Positions 1 through 8,843 of a DNA stretch of 64,000 nucleotides are shown here, piece after piece (position 1 is the first letter of the stretch; each line of letters begins with the position of its first letter). The position numbers and the translations under genes were made by a program. Source of the stretch: Agapanthus africanus (Eukaryota > Streptophyta > Magnoliopsida > Asparagales > Amaryllidaceae); the NCBI GenBank assembly GCA_030015575.1, contig CM057338.1, forward strand, positions 631,524,189 through 631,588,188, written 5' to 3'. The notes under the pieces were generated by a model, which made no database searches, was not told the origin of the DNA, and saw nothing but the letters and a program-made list of their open reading frames with translations.

Positions 1-186
1 AACTAGCTCATCTTCTTCTTCTTCTTCAAGCTTGCTACAAAAATGGCAACTTGAGATCTAGTGAGATAAATCCAATTCTAAAGTGAACCCACCTCCTATT
101 TCTTCACCCTCTACCTCTTGCCAAGTTGTTTTGGGTGTTTACTTCACAAGTTTCATAAGTTTGTGAAGTCGGAGCTTGAACTTGCG

Positions 187-336
187 ATGCCTCGACGTAG
201 ATCGTCTTTGACACGAAGCCGACGACCTATTCCGCACGTTTTCCCGATGAAGCCAACAGAGGAGTCTAGGATTCATGATGTACAGCAAGAAGACTTCGTT
301 GCGGAGCCGTGGAGGTGGATATCCGGATCTACAAAG
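187..336 (+). other. LTR ORF of A ending in phase at a donor-like GT
   Basis: From ATG at 187 the frame is open for exactly 50 codons up to AAAG|GTTGTA at 336/337 and continues seven codons beyond. The start is arginine-rich (PRRRSSLTRSRRP), resembling a nuclear-localisation or nucleic-acid-binding tail. If the GT is a splice donor and the acceptor is CTCCAG at 3328-3333, the join is phase 0 into the pol frame. The identical ORF lies at 8531-8680 in the 3' LTR. No homology to a known protein is recognised and translation is unproven. Confidence 0.35.
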
Positions 337-338
337 GT
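337..338 (+). promoter_or_regulatory. candidate 5' splice donor, A
   Basis: ACAAAG|GTTGTA, preceded by a purine-rich segment, 162 nt before the LTR end. Equivalent GTs lie 157-164 nt before the LTR end in B, C, D, E and F. Confidence 0.4.
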
Positions 339-500
339 TGTAATTTCCGTATCCTAGTAGTTAAGTGTTAACTAAGTTTTCTTTTCGCCTAAACATCTAG
401 TTTAAGATCCGTAGTCTAGGGTTTCTCGGCACCAAATATTTTTAAATTGGCATGTTCGATGCCTTGTGAGACCACTATAGGGTGCCTAGGAACCTTTCAC

Positions 501-512
501 TGGTATCAGAGC
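501..512 (+). other. primer binding site of A
   Basis: TGGTATCAGAGC, complementary to the 3' end of plant initiator tRNA-Met, one base after the LTR end. Minus-strand DNA synthesis would start here. Confidence 0.93.
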
Positions 513-700
513 CTAGCTAGAGCCTTAGGCGAAGTCTAGACGGAGTTTGAAGTCCGGACGAACCCGAAACCCCGATGCCCAAGAGCTCTCTGGACATTTT
601 ATGAAATCTGGGAATTTTTGATATTATAAATGCTTAAAAAATTCACTAAAGAATTCTAAGAATTACTGTGTAAAACGTTTCCCATAAACAGTTCAATGAG

Positions 701-745
701 CCGCGGAAACGCGGCAGAAGCATGGCTTCTGCCGCTGTTCCGCGG
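701..745 (+). other. GC-rich leader hairpin of A
   Basis: Two 21-nt arms pair except at two positions, leaving the triloop ATG. The core is CCGCGGAAACGCGGC against GCCGCTGTTCCGCGG. It begins 200 nt after the primer site. Counterparts occur in B, C, E and F at nearly the same distance. Possible role: genomic RNA dimerisation or packaging (inference). Confidence 0.8.
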
Positions 746-2309
746 TCAGATAGTGACGTCAGCCATGTTTGTTTGCACAGTAATACCTGATAAATTCTGG
801 TGAGTTTTCTGGGTATTTTTAAATTGATTTAAGGGTTGAGTACTCTGGGGTTATATTGGGAATCGACAATTCGATCGGAATATCAAACTTTGTCTAAGTG
901 TTTTTTCAGATAACTGTAGAATATGTTAAAGAGTTCGACCAGATATAAATACCCAGGTTTTCCCCTGCCGGAATAATTCCACGTGTTGGATTTTTCTGTC
1001 GTTAAAAGACGTTCGAAGTAGTGCAAGTAACGCGATGGTCCCTCTAGAAGACAACAAACCTTAACTCGATTATGTGACCGTCTTGAACTGCCCTTTGAAC
1101 CTTCGGGTTTGGGGCAGTACGGCGTGCCACATGTGAGGCGTTGGCTTGACCCTTCTACGGCTGGACCGTTGGTACTGAGGTATGAAGTGAATGTCTTTGA
1201 ACCTATTTCATGTGTTGATCGGTGTCGGGAAAACTTGGGTGTTCGAATGTTCGATCGGAAAGTTTGATATATTCTATTTATCCGGAATTGGATACAATAA
1301 TTGGAATTCACAAACAGTTATGAGATAACTGGATGAATGTTATAAATCTAGCAGTTTAGTCCCATACGATATTGAAAAGAGTTTTCGATAACGAGACTAA
1401 AATGCGGGATTTATTTCAGTTAGGCATGTGATGTCTAAAAAGGTTGCGGATTCCAACTGTTGTAGTTTTACACTTTCTTTTCTGTGACCGTAAGTGTAAT
1501 ATGTGATATCGCCAGTTTCGTTGCTACATGTCAACGACAATTGGGATGGACATATTTACTTACGTTGATGACATGTGATGTTATGTGTTGCTGGATATGT
1601 TATATTGGATCGTCGTGTTTGAATAGCCGGGGGTTTTTATGTGAGATGAGTGATTTTTCATTTTCATTCATGTAAAAACTTGTATGTAATATTCTTTCAT
1701 TTGGGGCGCTTCCAGGTAGCGGAAGTTGTCACCCGTTGTATATTATTTACTTTTCCGCATTAGGATAGACCTAAGGAGGGGAGCACAAGTAACCGGGTTC
1801 TGGGGTCCAGTGGGAGACCAACTCGAGGAGTCGAGTCCGGGACTCCTAACCCTAGAATTGGCAGGGTTGCTTGCCGCTCTCGTAGGGGTCTAGGGGTGTG
1901 GGATTGGCTATTCATCACGACCGTGGAATCCGTGTTTTATACTGGCTCGTATTGAAAACACGGACGTCCTAGTATATCCAATATTTCATATGTTTATTCT
2001 GCTGCGATATCTGTGATGAGATCATGTGATGTTTCTGTGATGGATATAGTATATAGTATATATGATATATTATATAGACGTTACTTATGTTTTATACCCG
2101 CGCTAGCCCTGCCCTGCTCTGTCGTTAGTTACCTAACCTAACGGTGCACGAGGGGACATCGAGGCAAATGCGGATGGCATAAGTGTACGGCATATCTATC
2201 TGTGATGTTTAGGTATTTAAATGATGGGACTTCATTAATGTGATTAATGAAAGAGAAGAAACCTAAGATGTTGTAGAATCAGATTTTAAATAAAACAGGT
2301 AGCTACAGT

Positions 2310-2556
2310 TCTTGCTTTGCATAGCGGTATATATGATATACCCCGCACCTTCTTCGATGAGGAAAGGACCGAGATCCCTTCACCGGGAGTGACTCCTTTA
2401 GCAATAACTGGCATGATGCTACACACTCGGTTTGTTTTTGATTGCTTTTATAGTTTCTGCTTTGCACAGTGATATATATGATATATCCCGCACCTCATTC
2501 GACGAGGAAAGGGCCGACGATCCCTTCACCGGGAGTGACCCCTTTAGCAAAACTGG
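2310..2556 (+). repeat. leader direct-repeat pair of A
   Basis: About 100 bp appears twice with a 145-bp offset (2310-2411 and 2455-2556). Each copy runs from GCTTTGCA..TATATATGATATA to CCCTTCACCGGGAGTGAC. The pair is also present in B, C and F, so it predates those insertions. Confidence 0.8.
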
Positions 2557-2699
2557 AAAAGCCTCAAAATCACTCCATTTCAAAACTTCATTTGATTCTA
2601 CAACGATATCGAGTTCATTACGCAATAGGTTTTCAGAAAAACCTGACGTAGCCCTCCGTCATTTCAGATAAAGACTATTTAGTATTCGTGCTGCGTTTG

Positions 2700-2889
2700 T
2701 TGACCTCTGTCAAGGCGTAGTGTGCGGTAGCTAACTAGTAATTATCTGCAAAGCATGTGATGTGATTGGATTAGGGTAGTCGTGCGACCTTGTTGACCTC
2801 TGTCAAGGGTCGTGCGGGTGGGTTTGATTCAATCAAGAAATGACGGGTTGAACTTGACTAGTGCACTATGATTTGTTGACCTCTGTCAA
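2700..2889 (+). other. triple hairpin array of A
   Basis: TTGAC-CTCT-GTCAA occurs three times, at 2700-2713, 2793-2806 and 2876-2889, each within TTGTTGACCTCTGTCAAGG. The intervening sequences are unrelated. Equivalent arrays with altered loops lie in B, C, F and, weaker, E. Confidence 0.8.
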
Positions 2890-3113
2890 GGTCATGGTAC
2901 ACTAGGGGCAAAAGATTATCGGGAATTTCAAGTGTTGAAATTTGCAATGAGATTGCATACCTTCTATGTGATAGTTGGATCCCGATACCCACTGCGAGTA
3001 AGAGTTACTCCTGGGAAAGTTTTACACATTGCAATTAGCTGATCAAGTAGGTGTCTAGAAAGGTGTCAACGGGGTTACGCCTCTGGGAAAACGAGGTTTA
3101 CAGTAATTAGGTT

Positions 3114-3127
3114 CGTGCGAAAGCACG
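3114..3127 (+). other. GNRA-type hairpin of A
   Basis: CGTGC-GAAA-GCACG. The same GAAA tetraloop is kept in B (16664-16679), C (37663-37678) and E (49998-50007), each inside a well conserved segment shortly before the coding region. Confidence 0.6.
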
Positions 3128-3310
3128 GGGGACCTCCCTCAAAGTACCGACACTGGCCTGGCTGAAAGATTGGCGAACTTGTAGTGTGTAATTAATCCCG
3201 GCTAGTCTTTCCTTTTAGGGTTTGGAGGAAGATTTGATAAAAAGCAGTGGGAGCCATCCTGATTAGATAAGATAATAACCAATCAGATCTTGCACGAGCA
3301 TACGCTAAAG

Positions 3311-3337
3311 TGTTTTCTTCTCTCTCTCTCCAGGTAG
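3311..3337 (+). promoter_or_regulatory. candidate 3' splice acceptor, A
   Basis: A long CT tract is followed by CCAG|GTAG|CAACC, giving two AGs at 3332-3333 and 3336-3337. A GCTAAAG that could serve as branch point lies upstream, near 3304. Homologous pyrimidine-AG tracts precede (C)GACC in B, C, E and F. Confidence 0.45.
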
Positions 3338-6300
3338 CAACCAGTTCATGCCTTAATCAAGATAATAATATAGATGTATTGACCGAACCCGCATGTTATA
3401 CTGTGCTGGGGAACGTTGGTTCCGTTCTTTCCTGTAAGAGTTATAGGAATGAACAGGAAATAGGGGAATACCAGGATTCCCATGCCACCCGAATGAAGAA
3501 AGTACATGTTGATGCATTTTCTTCGGGTGTGTTCGTTACAGAGAACTGTTTCTCCATTTGCTCTACGTCCTGGGTATTAGATACCGGGTCAGGATCCCAT
3601 ATATGTAATCAGTTACATGGGCTTAGGAAAGGTAGAGAACTTGGAGAAGGTGATAAAGACATTAGAGTTGGAAATGGTGCAATTGTTGCAGCTAAGACTG
3701 TCGGAGAATATCACCTTGTATTACCAACAGGTAATACATTGGTTCTGAACGAATGCTATTACATGCCGAATCTGATATGCAACATTATATCGGTTTCTTT
3801 ATTAAGCAAAGAAGGATATAATTTTGTATTACAGGACAATGTTATGAACATTTTCCGTAACCAAAAGTTGGTTGGATCAGGCACGTTATGCAATGGCATT
3901 TATGTTCTAAATCAATCAACAGTTCCGAGCATAACAAACACACACAAGAGGAAGAGTTCTGAACTGAACGAATCCTTCTTGTGGCATTGTAGACTGGGTC
4001 ACATCAATGTGACACGACTAGCTAAGTTGCATAAAGATGGATATTTAAATCCGTTTGAATTTTCATCTTATGACACTTGCCAGTCATGTCTTAAAGGCAA
4101 GATGACCAAAACTCCGTTTAAAGGACACGGAGAAAGAGTTACCGAACTCTTGGGACTAGTACATAGTGATGTATGCAGTCCAATGTCTACACATGCCAGG
4201 GATGGTTCTTCGTACTTCATTACATTCACTGACGATCTCTCAAGATACGGACATGTGTACTTGATAAGACACAAGTCTGAAGCTTTTGAGAAATTTAGAG
4301 AATATAAACAAGAAGTCGAGAAACAAACCGGAAAAAATATTAAAATCCTTCGATCTGATCGAGGAGGTGAATACTTGAGCAATGAATTCCTGGACTTCCT
4401 AAAAGAGAATGGGATTCTCTCTCAGCTGACTCCTCCATATACACCACAGCACAACGGTGTATCGGAGCGGAGAAATCGCACCCTATTAGATATGGTGCGC
4501 TCTATGATGAGTACAGCTGAGTTACCTATTTCCTTCTGGGGGTATGCACTTGAGACAGCGGCATACCTATTGAATCAAGTTCCATCTAAATCTTTACCTA
4601 CCACACCATATGAGATATGGAGTGGGAAGAGACCATGTCTTAAACGAGTTAAGATATGGGGTTGTCTGGCCTATGTCAAAAGGCAAAATCCAGACAAACT
4701 CGAGGCACGGTCAGTTTTATGTAAGTTTGTGGGATATCCTAAACATTCAAATGGATATTATTTCTACCACAGTGAACAACAAAAGGTGTTTATTGCTCAA
4801 CATGCTACCTTTTTAGAAAAGGAATTTCTTGCAAAAGAGATTAGTGGCTCTGAGGTAGAACTGGAAGAAGTTCCAGAAACACAAACTATAACTGAAGATT
4901 TAGTGGAACCAGAAGATTCGGTAGTACCCGATGAACCTCAGCCTCTCCGCCGATCTGGTAGGGTTTCTCGTCCACCTGAGAGATACTACGGTTTTCTCAT
5001 TGATGGTGGAAGCGAGGATTGCATCATGGAGGATGACGACCCAACTAGCTTCGAGCAGGCCATCACGAGTGGTGACTCTGTGAAATGGCTGGATGCAATG
5101 CGGTCCGAGATGGAATCCATGTACACCAACAAAGTATGGACTTTGGAAGTTGCTCCTGAAGGGGTAAAACCCATTGGGAGCAAGTGGATCTTTAAGAAGA
5201 AACTTGGTGTAGATGGGAAAGTGGAGACTTTCAAAGCTAGACTTGTAGCAAAGGGTTTTCGTCAAAGACCAGGTGTGGACTATGACGAGACCTTTTCTCC
5301 AGTGGCTATGCTTAAATCCATCCGGATCATGCTTGCCATCGCTGCTTACCATGATTACGAAATCTGGCAAATGGATGTTAAGACCGCCTTTCTAAACGGT
5401 GATTTAGAAGAGTGCGTGTACATGACTCAGCCAGAGGGCTTCGTAGACAGTGGGAGCAGCGGGAAGGTGTGCAAGCTGCTTAAATCCATTTATGGATTAA
5501 AACAAGCATCGCGGAGTTGGAACATCTGCTTTGACGTCGTTATCAAAGAGTTTGATTTCGTCAAAAATCCAGATGAACCTTGTATCTACAAGAAGGTGGC
5601 AGAGAGTAAGGTTGTCTTCCTCGTATTGTACGTGGACGACATACTCTTGATAGGAAATGATATTCCTATGCTGCAATCGGTCAAGCTCTTCTTATCACAA
5701 AGATTCTCGATGAAAGATCTTGGTGATGCCTCCTGCATATTGGGAATCAGGATCTATAGAGATAGATCCAAACGGATACTGGGATTGTCCCAATCCAGGT
5801 ACATTGACACCATACTAAAGAGGTTTAGTATGGAAGAGTCCAAGCGTGGGAACTTACCCATGATCTCTGGAGTCACTCTCTCCAAAGAGATGTCTCCCAA
5901 GACTGATTTGGAGAGAGCTCGCATGCAAGGGATACCCTATGCTTCGGCAGTAGGCTCTATCATGTATGCGATGCTATGTACCAGACCCGATGTAGCATAC
6001 TCACTAAGTGTAGTGAGTAGGTATCAAGCTGATCCTGGAGAGAGTCACTGGACAGCTGTGAAGAGCATTCTCAAGTACTTGTGAAGGACTAGAGAAATGT
6101 TCTTGGTGTATGGTAACGGAGAACTCCAAGTGGAGTCCTTTACCGATTCGAGCTTCCAGAGTGATAAGGACAACTCTAAGTCGCAGTCGGGCTTTGTCTT
6201 TACCCTTTACGGAGGGGCGGTTAGCTGGAAGAGTTCCAAGCAGGAAACCGTGGCAGACTCGACGATGGAGGCTGAATACATCGCTGCCAACGATGCTGCC

Positions 6301-6615
6301 AAAGAGGCTGTCTGGATCAAGAAGTTCATTTCTGAACTTAGAGTGGTTCCATCCATTGAGCGTCCAATACCTTTGTATTGCGATAACAATGGAGCGGTGG
6401 CTTTGGCCAAGGAACCCAGGTCCCATCAGCGGTCCAGGCATATTCTAAGGCGGTATCACCTGATCCGGGAGATAGTTGATCGCCGGGAGATCGAGGTCAG
6501 GAGAGTTGACACGAAAAACAACACGGCGGATCCACTCACGAAAGCCATTCCCCAGATACAGTTTGAGAGACTCTTCGGGATGCTCGGTATGAGATACTAC
6601 AGCAGCTGGCCCTAG
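3334..6615 (+). pseudogene. pol: gag-less copia pol of A (PR-INT-RT-RH), one stop codon
   Basis: Encodes the enzymes for processing, reverse transcription and integration. Numbering codons from 3310: protease DTGSGSH begins at residue 91; the integrase zinc finger begins near H226; catalytic D287, D350 and E386 form DD35E; RT YVDD is at 774-777; RNase H follows after residue 925. The frame is open from 3310, but the usual gag start codon reads AGT; the first in-frame ATG is at 3493, just before protease. The remnant upstream of protease keeps a zinc-knuckle-like spacing with Ser, Ser, Gln and Tyr in place of the Cys-Cys-His-Cys ligands. One TGA (6082-6084, Arg in relatives, a CpG-type change) separates RT from RNase H; the frame then resumes to the stop at 6613. 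Otherwise intact and recent. Gag would have to come from elsewhere. Confidence 0.9.
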
Positions 6616-6616
6616 T

Positions 6617-6629
6617 GCAAGTGGGAGAT
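6617..6629 (+). other. polypurine tract of A
   Basis: GCAAGTGGGAGAT directly before the 3' LTR; the plus-strand primer. The same tract ends the interiors of B, C, D and F. Confidence 0.9.
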
Positions 6630-8843
6630 TGTTAGTTGTATGTATGCCCTAGAGGCCAGTATTGTACAGATTATGTATATTATATTGGATGCTTGGACAT
6701 ATATAGAGATGACTTTCTTGCTCGACATGATAGTATGCTATCTGGTTGCTCTTTATCTTAACATGTACACTAGTCTCTTTATACTGTCTTATAGTTACAT
6801 GTTGGTAAAGCCCTTAGGATGTGTACTTGACTACCTGGACTATGATGCAGATCATACTAGTGGGGACATGGTAGTCCATAAGTACATCCTTCAAGGTCCC
6901 TAGTCGTGGGTGTATCGAGACGGGGCATCGATATACCAGAGTAGACTAGCGTATACGCTTCTCGACCCATGTGATGGGCGATGGATGATCCCATATCCAT
7001 TGGTGTTTGACATCAGAGATGGTATACGGGTGCTCAGTGGAGACTGGGTACACTGGACGGACTCGCCGAGAACTCCCAGATGGTATTATACCACACATCA
7101 GATGGCAGTTCTCAGGTGACACTTGTACAGGTTAGTCTGTAGACCCGAGATCGTCATAGAGTCTTGTGTGATTCCCACTGTGCTTTGATCTCCACCTTAC
7201 CACGTCCATGAGGGCGTGCAAAACGGTGGTCTTTGAGTACAGTCCCGAGTCACATGGAGGCAATGAGCGAAAGGAGGGGTTTCGTCTCTCCCGGTATTGG
7301 GAGTTGATGTTGCGCTGTGCTCGATTGGCCGTAGCAGGGAAGTCCCTGGCCAGGGCTGATCAGAGATTTACTGGTAAGTGTTACCAGTAGTTTCTCGACC
7401 CGTTACAAGCCTCACATCGGCACGACTTATCGGGTTATTGGGGTCTGACGTATACCACCCCTAGACTTGATATGCGACGTATCAGACGAAGAGACCGGAC
7501 TGTATGGTAAGTGTTACTGGTCGGATTCGCAGGAGTGTGAGCGGGCTAGCTCGTCGATCATCTGATCGCTCAATACCCGGATGGCCGTTACGTTTAGCAG
7601 ACCGCTTGCGGCTTGTGGGTGCTTGATATGATCATCATCTGCTACCGGCGTATTGACGAGTCTTTAGAGTCCTACACAGAGGTTTCCTGGCTCAAGCGAA
7701 ACGAAATAGGAGCGCATATGAGATATGTGCGGGACCGAGAATAATGCGTGTATGTGATACCGCATTTCATTCTCGCGATATATGTTTCGATTGGTTATAT
7801 TCGATATGACCTAGTTATCGAATCATTGATTCGATAAATCGATGCATTGAATACTAGTCGGTTATGTGCGACATGACCGGATCATTGAATCAAGTGTTGA
7901 TTTAATGATTTAATGTATAATTATATATTTGATATATTACTTTGAATTAACTAGTATCGGTTCACTTTAAACGGATTTTTCTCACTTGATGCACATTGTA
8001 TATGTGATATGCTTTCGTGCACATTTTTGTATCATGTTTGATGATACTTGATCATTTAGTTAAGTGTATAGAATTAATCCATGGTCAATTTGATAATTAG
8101 GGTTTTGCATATTTTTTTATTTATTTATTTGTTTATTTATTTATTTGAAATGAATTAAGATAAGAATGGTGGATCTTTTTGTTTTAAGTTGAAGCTTCAT
8201 GAAGCTTTGACTTTGCTAACCATCCTTATCTTCATGCTTAACCCTTACCCATCCAAGTGACCATGGTTAATTCTCTACACTTAACCCTAGTTTAAGTTAT
8301 GATAAGTATTTGATTTTCTATTTCTTTTTATCATAACTTATCATAACTAGCTCATCTTCTTCTTCTTCTTCAAGCTTGCTACAAAAATGGCAACTTGAGA
8401 TCTAGTGAGATAAATCCAATTCTAAAGTGAACCCACCTCCTATTTCTTCACCCTCTACCTCTTGCCAAGTTGTTTTGGGTGTTTACTTCACAAGTTTCAC
8501 AAGTTTGTGAAGTCGGAGCTTGAACTTGCGATGCCTCGACGTAGATCGTCTTTGACACGAAGCCGACGACCTATTCCGCACGTTTTCCCGATGAAGCCGA
8601 CAGAGGAGTCTAGGATTCATGATGTACAGCAAGAAGACTTCGTTGCGGAGCCGTGGAGGTGGATATCCGGATCTACAAAGGTTGTAATTTCCGTATCCTA
8701 GTAGTTAAGTGTTAACTAAGTTTTCTTTTCGCCTAAACATCTAGTTTAAGATCCGTAGTCTAGGGTTTCTCGGCACCAAATATTTTTAAATTGGCATGTT
8801 CGATGCCTTGTGAGACCACTATAGGGTGCCTAGGAACCTTTCA
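6630..8843 (+). repeat. 3' LTR of A
   Basis: A 2214-bp LTR, TGTTAG..CTTTCA. It contains an inverted repeat GAGAACT/AGTTCTC (7068-7074, 7107-7113), the palindrome CCCTGGCCAGGG (7344-7355), a long hairpin around ACTGGTAA-GTG-TTACCAGT (7363-7396), an AT-rich stretch with ATTT repeats near 8120-8150, a CT-rich tract at 8351-8374, the LTR ORF (8531-8680) and the donor-like GT (8681). Confidence 0.95.

Larger units (their letters stand above)
1..499 (+). repeat. 5' LTR of A, 3' portion only
   Basis: Matches 8345-8843 with two differences. It ends ..CCTTTCA and is followed by one base and the primer site. A CT-rich stretch (about 10-30) resembles a plant Y-patch near a transcription start. The rest would be R/U5 and carries the short LTR ORF and the donor-like GT listed separately. 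Confidence 0.95.
513..3337 (+). other. long non-coding leader of A
   Basis: No coding potential in 2.8 kb; every ORF is short and not shared between copies. Contents in order: GC-rich hairpin (701-745), a hairpin CGTTAG..CTAACG (2123-2143), a 145-bp-spaced direct repeat (2310-2411 and 2455-2556), three short hairpins (2700-2889), a hairpin GAGTAA-GAG-TTACTC (about 2996-3010), a GAAA-loop hairpin (3114-3127), and a pyrimidine tract ending in AG. The same order is recognisable in B and C and largely in F; E keeps most of it. Confidence 0.8.
1..8843 (+). mobile_element. Copia element A (gag-less), inserted in element D
   Basis: Nearly complete Ty1/copia LTR retrotransposon, with the left part of its 5' LTR outside the window. 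Order: 5' LTR end (1-499), primer site, 2.8 kb non-coding leader, protease-integrase-RT-RNase H, polypurine tract, 3' LTR (6630-8843). The 499 bases present in both LTRs differ at only two positions I could find, so the insertion is recent. It interrupts element D within gag; the right target repeat should be AGGAG (8844-8848), but the left copy lies outside. Nearly all of gag is absent. It belongs to the same family as B and C, which lie in the opposite orientation. Confidence 0.93.

Noticed and set aside
883-1311. 142-codon reverse-strand ORF in A's leader
   Set aside because: Not preserved in B or C at the homologous place and no recognisable domain; a chance opening in non-coding leader.
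2700-2889. Three evenly spaced identical repeats as a CRISPR-like array
   Set aside because: Only three short copies inside a retrotransposon leader of a plant genome, with conserved homologues in sibling elements.
4068-5370. Long ORFs antisense to pol in A (and the mirrored ones in B and E)
   Set aside because: Shadows of the conserved pol codon pattern on the opposite strand; no domain.
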